Part shown: positions 44,457 through 53,928 of the stretch, piece by piece
Layout: each line of letters begins with the position of its first letter
How positions within the stretch are numbered: the first letter of the stretch is position 1
Source of the DNA: Pseudomonadota bacterium
GTDB lineage: Bacteria; Bdellovibrionota_C; UBA2361; SZUA-149
Direction of reading: 5' to 3'
NCBI GenBank assembly: GCA_029555385.1
Contig: JAKPSH010000161.1
Coordinates: forward strand, 8,001 to 67,721
Length of the DNA stretch: 59,721 nucleotides
The notes under the pieces: model-generated
The model's input: only the letters and a program-made list of their open reading frames with translations
The model's database searches: none
Told to the model about the DNA's origin: nothing
Translations under genes and position numbers: made by a program

Positions 44457-45713
44457 TTAATTTCCCGGCGTGACTTCTCCTGGCTTATGCGGCAGCAGGC
44501 GTTCCCACCAGGCACCGCTTCGGCCTCCCGCACCCGCTGCGTCCACTCCGCCGCGCTGCACAAGGTTGAGCTGACTGGCGATTTCTTCGAGTGTGGCTCG
44601 AGTGGCTTTCTGGCCCATGCTGTAGAGTGTCCGTCCGCTCCCTGGCCAAAGTGATGCTTTGGGGTCAACAGGCACAGGCGGCAGCCGCCAGGGACGCGGT
44701 CCCAGGTGGTGCACCGGCTCAAGTTCCTGTTCAATCTGGGGCACAGCAAGCAAAGAACCGCTGTAGCCATTAACAACAAAGCTAATTCTCTCAGTGCCAA
44801 CAACCAGCGCTTTGACATAACTCAAGAACAGGTCAAGCGCAGTCAGACCAAGAACTGTATCATCAATAACTATGAGCACTTCATCCGCGGCCCGCATAAG
44901 CGCTCCCGTCGCCGGCCCGATTCTCCCCCCGGTATCAATCAAGATCACGTCGTGCATCACGCGCGCTAGTTCCAACAACCGGGTGCACAACGCCATGCCA
45001 TCCGTATGGCAAACAAGGTCCATCGCCTCCGCCATGCTGTCTGGCGGCATGAGCACTGAAACATCTTGGCTCACCGGAATAAGCGCATCACAAATGCTGT
45101 CCCGGGAAATTTCTCTGGAACCATTGACCCAGCTGCTGACAACCTTTGCTTCCGCACCGTTGACGGTAAGCGAGCGGCATAAATCACGCGTTTCCACGTC
45201 AAGGTCCCAAAGCATGGTGCGTTTCCGGTAGACACTGCACACTTCGGCCAGCGCCGCACAAATGCTTGTCGCTCCCGTACCGCCTTTGGCGTGCGTCACC
45301 AACACAATGCGCGCTTCGCGAATTCTGCCCTCGCGGCGGAATTCTGCGTAAATGGCAACAAGCTCTTGCAGCAGGTCTAAAGGAGAGGCGTCATCGGGCA
45401 ATACTTTGCGCACTCCCGCAGCATGAGCAGCGCGGAATGCTCCGCCGGAATACGCTTCTTCGGTAACAAACATGATGATGTGCAGCCACGGCATTTGATT
45501 GAGCGCAGAGCGTGCAATTTGCGCTGCTGCCTCGGCCAGTCCTGAACCGAGAATCAGAACATCTGCGTCATGAATCTGCGCCTGCCAATCCTTGTCCAGC
45601 ACAAGCTTGACGCGAAGATCGAGCATTTCGACATCGCTTTGGTTAAACGCTTCGATTCTCCGCGCACAAAGCGCTTGCCCTTCAGCAGTTTTATCTACAA
45701 TTAGAACCCGCAT
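44457..45713 (-). CDS. tadZ: Tad pilus localisation protein TadZ/CpaE
   Basis: 418 residues. The N-terminal 130 are receiver-like (MRVLIVDKTAEG, DADVLILGSG), then a ParA/MinD-type P-loop region: THAKGGTGATSICAAL, LWDLDVETRD, VILIDTGGRIGPAT and VVNGYSG. TadZ places the Tad machine in the cell. The Walker A reads KGGTGAT where KGGxGKT is usual, so the catalytic Lys is Ala; ATP turnover may be lost. It ends 177 nt before pilin 2 and starts downstream of the kinase gene after a 206-nt gap. Confidence 0.87.
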   Translation of the reverse strand: MRVLIVDKTAEGQALCARRIEAFNQSDVEMLDLRVKLVLDKDWQAQIHDADVLILGSGLAEAAAQIARSALNQMPWLHIIMFVTEEAYSGGAFRAAHAAGVRKVLPDDASPLDLLQELVAIYAEFRREGRIREARIVLVTHAKGGTGATSICAALAEVCSVYRKRTMLWDLDVETRDLCRSLTVNGAEAKVVSSWVNGSREISRDSICDALIPVSQDVSVLMPPDSMAEAMDLVCHTDGMALCTRLLELARVMHDVILIDTGGRIGPATGALMRAADEVLIVIDDTVLGLTALDLFLSYVKALVVGTERISFVVNGYSGSLLAVPQIEQELEPVHHLGPRPWRLPPVPVDPKASLWPGSGRTLYSMGQKATRATLEEIASQLNLVQRGGVDAAGAGGRSGAWWERLLPHKPGEVTPGN

Positions 45714-45919
45714 TTTCCGGCTGCGTAATAAATGCCCTTAAGAAACTGAACTAGAATCTCAATATCCTGCAAATGAGTTCCACCACAAATACTTTTGATG
45801 GCAATTACGCATAACCGGTGCGAAAAGTTGCAGATAGAAAGGCAATAAGCAATATGGCCATCAATTCACTCAGCCAATAAGATTTGAGCTGCGGCAAGAA
45901 AACGTCCGGCGCTGCAGAA

Positions 45920-47431
45920 TTATTCACCGGACTTTACTTCTTTTTGCTCTTCAACAACGATTCTTTCTTCAAAAGCATTAAAGTAATCCGGTCTGAGGAA
46001 CCGTTTGAGAATCCAACGGCCAACGCCAAAACCAATAAAAACAACAAGCAAAACCGTAATGATTGTCCTGAAGAACCCACTTGATTCGGCTCGATCGATG
46101 TCCCGGGACAATGCTCTAACTCTTTCAGTTGAAAGACTGCTCTGCGAAACGGCGACCTTCAACGCCGCACTGTCACTAGGCGTTCGACCGAAATCTCGAC
46201 CGAACTCCTGAAGCGCCGGCGTCTTGCGCATCAATACGCTCTCCAGCGCTTCCGGATCTTCACCAAAATCACCGGCCCTCGACTTCGGTTCTTCACTGCG
46301 GCGCAGCACGCGAGGAACCGATTTCGGCCCAAGCTTCATTGTACCCCCGCGCTGCCTCGTCTGCGGCGAATCCCCCATGATCTCCCCAGCTTCTTCATCA
46401 TCTCCCGGCTGGGAATCCAGCGGATCTTCGCCAAACGAGAAAGGAGAAAGCCCGCCAGCCTCCTCATCCCCAAAAATCTCGGTCCCATCACTGCGCACGG
46501 ACATCCGGCCCGCACCGTCTCCCATAATCCGTGCATCCGGCTGACTGGTTCCGGCAGCAACCCTACGCATCTGCTGATTAGGCCGCGTTCGCCGCAACGC
46601 CTCAAGATCGTCCAATATTTCCGCTGCAGATTGATAACGTCTTTCCGGATTACGCGCCATTGCCTTAAGCACAATATTGCTCAGTGCCACGGGGCAATCC
46701 GGGCGTAAATAGTGCGGCGGTTCCGGATCGGTCCTCAGGCGCATCGTCATTGTCTCGATAACGCTCTTGCCGCGAAATGGCGCTTCCGTCGTAATCATCT
46801 CATAAGCCATCACGCCCATGGCATAGATGTCTGAGCGCTCATCGACCTGGCCGCGCTCGAGATACTCCGGACTCACATAATCTATTGTGCCGACAACTCC
46901 TCCATGTTCGGTCAGCTTTGGACCAGTCCCGCGGCGGGCTATACCAAAATCAGTTATTTTGATGCTTCCCTGGGATGTAATCAGGATATTCTCCGGCTTC
47001 AAGTCCCGGTGAATTATGCCGGCATCATGAATTGCTTGCATCCCGGAAGCCATTTGGCAAAGCATGCCAATTATTTCATCGATTGGAATTTCGTCGTCGT
47101 TGTTGATCCGATCCGCCAAATCACCTCCACCAATGTATTCCATAGTGAAAGCAATTAGGTCTCCGTCGCGAAAATACTCGTAAGCACGAACAACATTGGG
47201 ATGACTCACGGCGTAAGAAGCGACGATTTCGTTGCGAAATCTCGCAGCCGCAACTTCGTCTCTTGCCACCTCCGCAAACAACACCTTCATTGCGACGATA
47301 TGTCCTGAAAGTTCACGATGACGGCAAGCATAAACCATTCCCATGCTGCCTGCACCCAGGCACTTCACCACCTCGTAACGACCATTAACGATCGTTCCAG
47401 GCTGTAAATTAAGGAAATGGTCGCCGCTCAT
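45920..47431 (-). CDS. Transmembrane Ser/Thr protein kinase (PknB-like)
   Basis: 503 residues. The catalytic domain (about 18-285) has GAGSMGMVY, VAMK with Lys49, HRDLKPEN (141-148), DFG (161-163) and SPEYLERGQVDERSDIYAMGV, so it should be active. A long disordered linker with phosphosite-like segments is followed by a membrane helix at about 456-475 and a short outer tail, with no PASTA repeats. The FHA and PP2C genes adjoin it (16 and about 1100 nt upstream). Together they form a write-erase-read set likely to act on the pilus or T3SS FHA proteins. Confidence 0.92.
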   Translation of the reverse strand: MSGDHFLNLQPGTIVNGRYEVVKCLGAGSMGMVYACRHRELSGHIVAMKVLFAEVARDEVAAARFRNEIVASYAVSHPNVVRAYEYFRDGDLIAFTMEYIGGGDLADRINNDDEIPIDEIIGMLCQMASGMQAIHDAGIIHRDLKPENILITSQGSIKITDFGIARRGTGPKLTEHGGVVGTIDYVSPEYLERGQVDERSDIYAMGVMAYEMITTEAPFRGKSVIETMTMRLRTDPEPPHYLRPDCPVALSNIVLKAMARNPERRYQSAAEILDDLEALRRTRPNQQMRRVAAGTSQPDARIMGDGAGRMSVRSDGTEIFGDEEAGGLSPFSFGEDPLDSQPGDDEEAGEIMGDSPQTRQRGGTMKLGPKSVPRVLRRSEEPKSRAGDFGEDPEALESVLMRKTPALQEFGRDFGRTPSDSAALKVAVSQSSLSTERVRALSRDIDRAESSGFFRTIITVLLVVFIGFGVGRWILKRFLRPDYFNAFEERIVVEEQKEVKSGE

Positions 47432-47447
47432 TAATCAATCAAACCGA

Positions 47448-48458
47448 CTATCCTTCTTGCCCCTTAATTGCCGGAACAACGCACACGACAAAATAACGCT
47501 GCCCAAAGCGCACCACATCCCCATGCCCAATCGTTTCCAAACTGCCGGCCACCTCAGTTTCTTTTTCCTCTCCGGCCCGTCTCACGCCAGTGCCGTGTTC
47601 GGAAAGCTGATCCAGGACCTGAATCTTTCCTTCTTTTGTCGCACGGATAATCGCGTGCAGCGGCGATACGGTATCATCATTAAAAAGGATATAATCTCCA
47701 TGATCCGTGGGGCGCGAGGTGATCAGCCATCGACCGGCGCGGATCTCGTACACTTCTCCGTTTTTATCCTTGTCAAAACTAATCAAAAAACCGACGACCC
47801 GCGTTTTCTCCGCCGCTGAACTGACTGGAGCAATGCGGCTTCCACCAGCTTCCAGCGGCGAACGAGGCGCCCGCCCAGACGACCCGCCGCTTCTTGGCGC
47901 AGCTCCAGATGCAGCGCGATTTACCGTAAAGGACGGTTGAGCGGAGCGCGATGCCGCTTCCGGCTCTCGTTCCCCGAAAGTCGGCGGAGCCTGAAAACCC
48001 CGTCCCGTTGCTCCTGAGCGCAGCGGTGCACCGACATTAGTTAACGGATCAAAACCCGAGGGTCTTTTCTCATCAACGCGGCCGCCCGAGTCGATCATCT
48101 CATCGAGATCATCGCGTCCAAACTTGCCCGTAGAACCCGAATCCGCCGGCGACTTACGACCTCTGTCCATTTCCTGCTTTTCTACGTCCGGTGGCGACTC
48201 CCAATCCGTAAGCGGCGGAAGGAAGTCTTCGATAGGACTGGAGCCTGACGATTTCCACGGCTCGCTGTTCTCCGAGAATCCGCCATCTTGAAGCAGTGCT
48301 CTAACTTGACCCGTCATTTCCGGCGACAACATCACAGTCTTGTTGCGTGCGCGTGATGATGCCAAATTCTTTCTCTTCTCCTCAAGCGGATCCTTCTCAT
48401 TCTTCTCGATATCTTCTTCGGTGAACCCTTTTTCATCGTCCATTCTTGTAATCTCCAA
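47448..48458 (-). CDS. FHA-domain protein
   Basis: 336 residues. The N-terminus is highly charged (ITRMDDEKGFTEEDIEKNEKD), the middle is Ser/Gly/Pro rich and disordered, and the last 115 residues form an FHA domain (FLISFDKDKNGEVYEIRAG, DTVSPLHAIIRA, QLSEHGTGVRR). It binds phosphothreonine if the fold is intact. It resembles the FHA tail of the protein at 30978-32273. It lies 16 nt before the kinase, so it is probably both substrate and reader of that kinase. Confidence 0.82.
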   Translation of the reverse strand: MEITRMDDEKGFTEEDIEKNEKDPLEEKRKNLASSRARNKTVMLSPEMTGQVRALLQDGGFSENSEPWKSSGSSPIEDFLPPLTDWESPPDVEKQEMDRGRKSPADSGSTGKFGRDDLDEMIDSGGRVDEKRPSGFDPLTNVGAPLRSGATGRGFQAPPTFGEREPEAASRSAQPSFTVNRAASGAAPRSGGSSGRAPRSPLEAGGSRIAPVSSAAEKTRVVGFLISFDKDKNGEVYEIRAGRWLITSRPTDHGDYILFNDDTVSPLHAIIRATKEGKIQVLDQLSEHGTGVRRAGEEKETEVAGSLETIGHGDVVRFGQRYFVVCVVPAIKGQEG

Positions 48459-48510
48459 AAACCAAACTATTGTCGCTAATACTTTGCGCGGTTTCCCCTT
48501 GTCAGTGTTA

Positions 48511-49464
48511 CTATTCTGAGAACATCACAACAGCGACGGCCATAATCATTCCCAGCACAGCCACTAGCGCGCCCCAAATAAGCAATCGCCAATTAGAAAA
48601 TCCTTCCCTAATCCGCATCGCCGAACCAAGCCGCCTGCCTCCTTTGCGCACAGTCACTCCCGGGCTTTCTTCATGCAGCTGTCCTGGCAGGGGCAGCACG
48701 GCCATGGTAATATTGTCATAACCGCCGCGTGATTTTGAAAGCTCCACCAATTGAACACAGCTCTCTTGAGGTGAATACTTCGTTACTGCCTCTGCTATTT
48801 CCCGATCCGAAACCAAGCTGTACAGGCCGTCTGAACACAGGACGAGACGATCCTCTGGCTCGCCATTGGTGCTCTCCCATAACCAATATGTTTGACATTC
48901 AAGCTCGAGGCGAGGCTCAGCACCGAGACAACGTGTCAGCACATGGGACTGCGGGTGCGAAAGCGCTTCCTCGGCATTAATCGCACCGCGATCTACCAAA
49001 TCTTGCACATATGTATGATCGACTGTTAATTGTTGAATTTCACCGCCCCGGACGATATAGGCTCGCGAATCGCCAGCATGCGTTACTACTACTTGTTCGT
49101 CTTTTATAATCACAGCAACAATCGTAGTTCCCATGCTGCTAAAAGCAGGATTCTGCCTGCGCAGTACGATAGTCCGGTTTGCTTCTTCAATTGCAAAGCA
49201 AAGTGCTTCCTCCGCGTTATCAAATTGCCGGGATTCGAGAGCGCGCTTAATCGCGTCAATGGCGAGTTGTGCGGCCAACTCTCCTCCCAAAGATCCACCC
49301 ATCCCATCGCAAACGAGCCACACCCGTCCAGCCGGGCAGTCGACCACGGCATACCGATCTTCGTTAATCTCCCGTTCACAACCAATGTCAGTGATCGCCG
49401 CCGGGATACTATCCTCCTGCCGCCGGCCTGCTAATCCGCTGACTGAGTTTGTCTCGCCCAGCAT
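48511..49464 (-). CDS. PP2C-type Ser/Thr phosphatase, tail-anchored
   Basis: 317 residues from the ATG at 49464, preceded by GGGGGAGACTCATT; the frame is open to 49545. Motifs: ITDIGCEREINEDRY (Asp36), VCDGMGG (Asp53), THAGDSRAY, CSDGLYSL and GGYDNIT, all metal-binding Asp present. A C-terminal helix (about 294-315) anchors it with the active domain in the cytosol. It should remove phosphates placed by the neighbouring kinase. 52 nt separate it from the FHA gene. Confidence 0.92.
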   Translation of the reverse strand: MLGETNSVSGLAGRRQEDSIPAAITDIGCEREINEDRYAVVDCPAGRVWLVCDGMGGSLGGELAAQLAIDAIKRALESRQFDNAEEALCFAIEEANRTIVLRRQNPAFSSMGTTIVAVIIKDEQVVVTHAGDSRAYIVRGGEIQQLTVDHTYVQDLVDRGAINAEEALSHPQSHVLTRCLGAEPRLELECQTYWLWESTNGEPEDRLVLCSDGLYSLVSDREIAEAVTKYSPQESCVQLVELSKSRGGYDNITMAVLPLPGQLHEESPGVTVRKGGRRLGSAMRIREGFSNWRLLIWGALVAVLGMIMAVAVVMFSE

Positions 49465-49942
49465 AATGAGTCTCCCCCGCCTTCCAATATCATCACTAAG
49501 CACCGGCTGCGTAATGCAGTTGCCCGCACAACTCCGGCACGTCACGGTACAGATCGAACCGCGGCGGCGCTGGTTCGACCATGTTCAAAACTATCCGTCT
49601 ATTTCATACACGACACACTAGCCTGCTAACTTAAGCACCAAGAAACAAGGGGGCCCGTCTTTCTTGCTCATCTACTTACTCTCCAGTGTCTAAGCCCGTC
49701 CATGCAAGATCCCGATGCTTCGGAGCCATGCAGTCTAAGCACCCCTTTTCTCAAGCGAAAAGAAAAGACGGCTGGTCTGAATTATGATTCGAAGAAGATT
49801 GCACATGACGCGCGTTTTTCGTACCACCAATCCGCATAAAACCAGTGCGCCTAGCCGCGATATCTCATAAGGCGATATTACGGCCAGTAAACCGTTGGCT
49901 TTGGTGAGCAAATCCCGCACGTATTGAGAAATTATTCCAGCG
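49465..49942. other. Intergenic region upstream of the phosphatase gene
   Basis: 478 nt; no gene could be supported (a minus-strand frame at 49735-50112 is rejected below). It contains A/T-rich runs and an imperfect CTTTTC ... GAAAAG pair near 49744-49761. A promoter for the phosphatase-FHA-kinase operon is likely here. Confidence 0.4.
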
Positions 49943-50449
49943 CTATCTGGAATAATCTTCCGGTTCCACATCCTTCCTGGCTTCTGACGATTCTCGAACT
50001 TCAAAGAGGCATGAGTCTTCTCGATCAGCCAGCCGGACTTCAAACCCCTGACGCGAGATCCATGAAGCAAGCTCAAGCCAGCCGTGCATATCCAGATTAG
50101 CCCGCTCCGCACGGTCTCCGCGATGTTCGCGCAGAGGCAGCCCGGCCTTAATCCACTTCTCCTTCAAGTTTTGAAACCTCCCGCCGACGACTGCGCGCAA
50201 TTGGGATAAAGACTCAACCTGCTGCCAGTTTGGATCGCTCTTTGCCGCTTGCGCCGTCTCAGCCGGTACGGCATCTAACACTTCAAACACTTGCCGTGCC
50301 AACTGATACACCAAAGCGGTCCGGCGCGCATAGACTGCATTGTGAACAATCCGCCGCATTTCAGACATCCGGATCTCGAATACACGTTCTTCGTTTTCGG
50401 CTGGCATCACCGTTTCCGGCCCAGTCGCATTGCCCTCATCGGATTTCAT
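49943..50449 (-). CDS. Unknown protein translated from the hybrid kinase operon
   Basis: 168 residues, soluble, helical. Its ATG overlaps the hybrid kinase stop in an ATGA, which indicates coupled translation. Recognisable stretches include RMSEMRRIVHNAVYARRTALVYQLARQVFE and WLELASWISRQGFEV (quoted only by their cores RRIVHNAVYARR and WISRQGFEV). No family was recognised. Its position suggests a partner of the REC-zinc-ribbon/hybrid-kinase pair, but there is no direct evidence for a role. Confidence 0.65.
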   Translation of the reverse strand: MKSDEGNATGPETVMPAENEERVFEIRMSEMRRIVHNAVYARRTALVYQLARQVFEVLDAVPAETAQAAKSDPNWQQVESLSQLRAVVGGRFQNLKEKWIKAGLPLREHRGDRAERANLDMHGWLELASWISRQGFEVRLADREDSCLFEVRESSEARKDVEPEDYSR

Positions 50450-53400
50450 CGGTTGTATTCTCCACGTTCAGAGGCCGGCAGCAGACTTTGTATTCGCGCA
50501 TAGAGCGCTTGCCTGCCGATGGGTTTTGCCACAAAATCTGTTGCACCCGCACTGCGTGCCTGTTCAGCAATATCCGCATCAGTCAGACCGCTGATCACCA
50601 GTATCGGTAAAGCCAGACCATATTCTGCACGCAGGCTTTTCACCAGCTCAAGACCACTCACTTCTCCAAGGTGGATATCGGTCAGTACAATTGACGGGCG
50701 ACCTTTTTCTTTTGTGATCACCAGGGCATCGGCCACCGAATGTGCAACCAGGGGCATCAAAGACAACGCTCTTAACAGCCGTGCGTACATCTCCCCAAGA
50801 GCCGGCTGATCATCAACAATCAGCGCCCACGATGCGGCAAAGCTGCTTTGCACCGGAGGATTTACCCGGGGCAGAGAAAGTGTGAAGCTAGCGCCTCCAC
50901 CTTCGCCGGCAGAGAACGCCGTAAGCTCGCCTCCGCCTGCCTCCGCAATACGCCGGGACTCTGCCAACCCCAGTCCCAGCCCCCCGCTCACACCGAGCGA
51001 TGACTTGCCCCGGAAACCCGAGCGAAAAATAGCTTCTTGCTCCTCTGGGGCAAAGCCGGGACCATTATCCACTACTTCGACACGTACCCAGTCTTTCGAG
51101 GCATGCAATTCCACTCTTACAATAGCCCCTGGCTTCGAATAGGCAATGGCATTATTCAGCAAATTGCGTAAGATGGCCTCTAAGTGTTCACGCGCAGAGA
51201 TACGCACCCATACTTCCTCGTCGCTCGTACAACTGAAATCAACTTCAACCCGTTTTCGCTCCGCCCGTATAACGGAAAAAGAAGCGATCTCGCGAATAAC
51301 ACGCGACACTTCGACCATTTCCCGCGGACGCAAATCGGGTAAACGCTCAAGCTCCCGTCGCCGTTTAGCATCGGAAACAACCAGAGCCACCGACCGCGCG
51401 ATATTTGCCACACGTCTGATTTGAGCACACAGTTCCCCTGTCGCCGACCCAGAGTCAAGGGGTTCCGCGGGTCGATTCTCGCCCAGGAGATCTTCCAATA
51501 CCGTATCGCAAAGCAGGGTCAGATCCTGCACCGTGTTATTAATGTCATGAACCAGTGCATTCAGCTCATATTCTCGTTCTTGCAGCCGCCGTTCGAAACT
51601 TCTTTCTCGATGTTCCAAAAATTCCTGCACGACCAGCTCATCGATTCGTCTTTTAGCGCTGGCCACTAGCGTTTCTGCTGTGCGAAGCTCATTGGTCCGC
51701 AAACAATTAAGCACCGGAATCCGGGAAGTTACAAGCAGCCGAAGGCAGTTCTTTTGTGGTGCACTGCCGGCATCTGCCGCTGCTTTTTCATCTCTTTGCT
51801 GACGCAGCAGTGCTGGTTCTCCTGCGTAAATCGCAACGAACAATCCGTGAGCTGCCGAAAAAAATCCGAATCGGTCATCAACAAAACCCCATTTTGCCGG
51901 AAGCCAATTAATGCTCCCCACAAAACATCCGCTGCTTGCAGCCTGCTCGGTTGGGAAGCTACGGCCCAAATCCGCCAGCGGCCACTTATCTTTGGCTAGA
52001 GAGAAGATCCGTCCGTTGCGTATTAATTCTAAGTCTTCGCTGGACGCCGACGAGAGAGCTGCCGAGGAATTAAAAAGCGTCAACAAATAATCGGCAAGCA
52101 AATGCCCGATCTCCCGCAGCGTTTGGCATTCCCGAACCTGCAAAGGAAACTTCAGCAGCAGGCTCTTCTCCTTCATCCTCTGTGCACCTTGAATTGAGCA
52201 GAGCACGGCAAGAACAGCCGCAGCGGCATAGACAAGGACAACAACAACTCCTAAGTCAAGACGATAAACAATTTCCAGCCCGGCAAAGCAGCTAACCAAC
52301 AGCAGCGGAATCAGCTCTTTCGTTGCCCACGGAACAGCACCCAAGCCTAGGAGAACAAAGGCCGGCCAAAGCAGCCATCTGTTGCCTGGCTGAGGAACAT
52401 ACAACAGCAGCACGCACGGCCATAAGGTCAGCACCACCTCAGTAAGTGCCGCGAACATCCAGAACACGTTGTCAGAAACATTCTTTCTTTCCAGAAATAG
52501 AATCAGCGTCCACAATGCGAGAAATATAAGCCAAACAAGAACGCTCAACTCGCCGACGCCAGCGCCGAAATCGGCCAAGAGGCGGGATGATGTAATGCAA
52601 GAAAGTACGCCAAGAAGGATTATTCCAACTGTCAGCAGCCGCCGGCGTTCCGGTTCGATTGCCTCGATTGCCGCGCGCGCAAAATGCGCCGGGCCCTTGG
52701 CACCGATGCGCATGCTTTCCCCTCCGGCAACTGGCGCGGCCTCCCCTCCCATACCTTGGTACTGCTCGGCAAAATGAAAGAAGTTTACGATGCGTGAACG
52801 CTGTATCGAACGAGCAGCGAGAGCGGCAACAGATGTGATAGCTATGACGGCAAAAAGTTCACTCTTATATAGTTGCAGCGCAGCAGCAACAGCGGGCATC
52901 AAGCCGTTTTCAACGGCAAGTTCGTGCAGCACTTTTGTCGTCAGATCCGCTTGAAAAATCAGCCATACTGCCGCAATTTGCAGTTCCAGTTTGACAGGCA
53001 GCGCGAGAACAATCAGCACCAAGTAACAAAGCGGCAGAACAAGCAAGAGATAATGAACCTGTTGATATTCAAGACGCGCCCCAGAGAGCACTCCGGAAAG
53101 GATAACTGTCGTTAGAACGACCGCATAACCCAAGTATTCGCGTCTTGAAATGCGAATGAGCATCGCGCCGAACAGCAGAACAACGAAACCATAGCCCTTG
53201 CGTGCAAGTAGACCAGTCAGCTCATCGCTGCTCATTGAGGCATCGACAAAAATGAGCAGCAGCAGTAGACCAGCTTCAAGCAAAATTACATTCCACGCCA
53301 TGCGCGGCAAGCGATGCGCAAAAACGTCTTCCACCAAACGCTGCCCTTTCAACGCAATTGTTTGCAGTTCGAGCACGGGTTCGTTTACCCGAAGCGCAGT

Positions 53401-53928
53401 TACAAAACTCGAGAGAACGGTAGCAACCAACAGCAAGGAAATGGAATGCAGTGCTTCTGCGCTGCCCACGGGCAGCCACAGGACAGAGACCGCAGTAAGC
53501 GCCGCTAATCCGGCGGCGACCTGAAGCTGCCAAGACCAAAGGCTCAGGAAAGCCGGCATCGTCAGTAAAAAAAGGTAATAAAGATCCAACAGCAGCATCA
53601 ACCGCGAATCATCAAGAACCAGGCTGTGCAGCGGGAGAAAAACAAGCCCGGCATAGCACAAAAAAAGCGAGAATGCCCGCCAGGAACCGGCAGACGGTAC
53701 AAAAAGATTTAAACATGCTGCTGTACATATGAGTAAAGTGGCGCAGCTTACAAATTGAGCGATGTTCTCCGGAGCAATCTTGCCCAGACTGCCAAGCCCG
53801 CAGAGAAAAACAAGATTAAGCCAGATAAAGGATACCAGCAAAAAATCAACAAAAAACGGCCATGAATGAGCGGCTGATTTATTGAGCCGCCCGCCGGGAG
53901 TGGTGAGTATATGAAACAGCCCGTTCAT
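50446..53928 (-). CDS. Polytopic hybrid histidine kinase (HisKA-HATPase-REC)
   Basis: 1160 residues from the ATG at 53928, which overlaps the preceding stop in ATGA; the frame is open to 53967. The first 600 residues hold a dozen or more membrane helices in two sets, a rare sensor layout. A region of about 600-790 follows without a recognised domain. The dimerisation helix has LVHDINNTVQDLTLL with a His, then LRNLLNNAIAYS (N box), VVDNGPGFAP and GGLGLGLAESRRIAEAG. The C-terminal receiver has IVDDQPALG, phospho-Asp in VLTDIHLGEVSG and Lys in FVAKPIG. All key residues are there. The signal is unknown; an ion or small lipid-phase cue is possible. Confidence 0.88.
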   Translation of the reverse strand: MNGLFHILTTPGGRLNKSAAHSWPFFVDFLLVSFIWLNLVFLCGLGSLGKIAPENIAQFVSCATLLICTAACLNLFVPSAGSWRAFSLFLCYAGLVFLPLHSLVLDDSRLMLLLDLYYLFLLTMPAFLSLWSWQLQVAAGLAALTAVSVLWLPVGSAEALHSISLLLVATVLSSFVTALRVNEPVLELQTIALKGQRLVEDVFAHRLPRMAWNVILLEAGLLLLLIFVDASMSSDELTGLLARKGYGFVVLLFGAMLIRISRREYLGYAVVLTTVILSGVLSGARLEYQQVHYLLLVLPLCYLVLIVLALPVKLELQIAAVWLIFQADLTTKVLHELAVENGLMPAVAAALQLYKSELFAVIAITSVAALAARSIQRSRIVNFFHFAEQYQGMGGEAAPVAGGESMRIGAKGPAHFARAAIEAIEPERRRLLTVGIILLGVLSCITSSRLLADFGAGVGELSVLVWLIFLALWTLILFLERKNVSDNVFWMFAALTEVVLTLWPCVLLLYVPQPGNRWLLWPAFVLLGLGAVPWATKELIPLLLVSCFAGLEIVYRLDLGVVVVLVYAAAAVLAVLCSIQGAQRMKEKSLLLKFPLQVRECQTLREIGHLLADYLLTLFNSSAALSSASSEDLELIRNGRIFSLAKDKWPLADLGRSFPTEQAASSGCFVGSINWLPAKWGFVDDRFGFFSAAHGLFVAIYAGEPALLRQQRDEKAAADAGSAPQKNCLRLLVTSRIPVLNCLRTNELRTAETLVASAKRRIDELVVQEFLEHRERSFERRLQEREYELNALVHDINNTVQDLTLLCDTVLEDLLGENRPAEPLDSGSATGELCAQIRRVANIARSVALVVSDAKRRRELERLPDLRPREMVEVSRVIREIASFSVIRAERKRVEVDFSCTSDEEVWVRISAREHLEAILRNLLNNAIAYSKPGAIVRVELHASKDWVRVEVVDNGPGFAPEEQEAIFRSGFRGKSSLGVSGGLGLGLAESRRIAEAGGGELTAFSAGEGGGASFTLSLPRVNPPVQSSFAASWALIVDDQPALGEMYARLLRALSLMPLVAHSVADALVITKEKGRPSIVLTDIHLGEVSGLELVKSLRAEYGLALPILVISGLTDADIAEQARSAGATDFVAKPIGRQALYARIQSLLPASERGEYNR

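Noticed and set aside
45750-45800. Sigma-54-like TGGAACT...TTTGCA upstream of tadZ
   Set aside because: The GG to GC spacing is 9 instead of 10 and the -24 element is weak.
49735-50112. 125-codon minus-strand frame after the hybrid kinase
   Set aside because: Overlaps the coupled 168-residue gene in another frame and has an irregular composition with no ribosome site; not listed as a gene.
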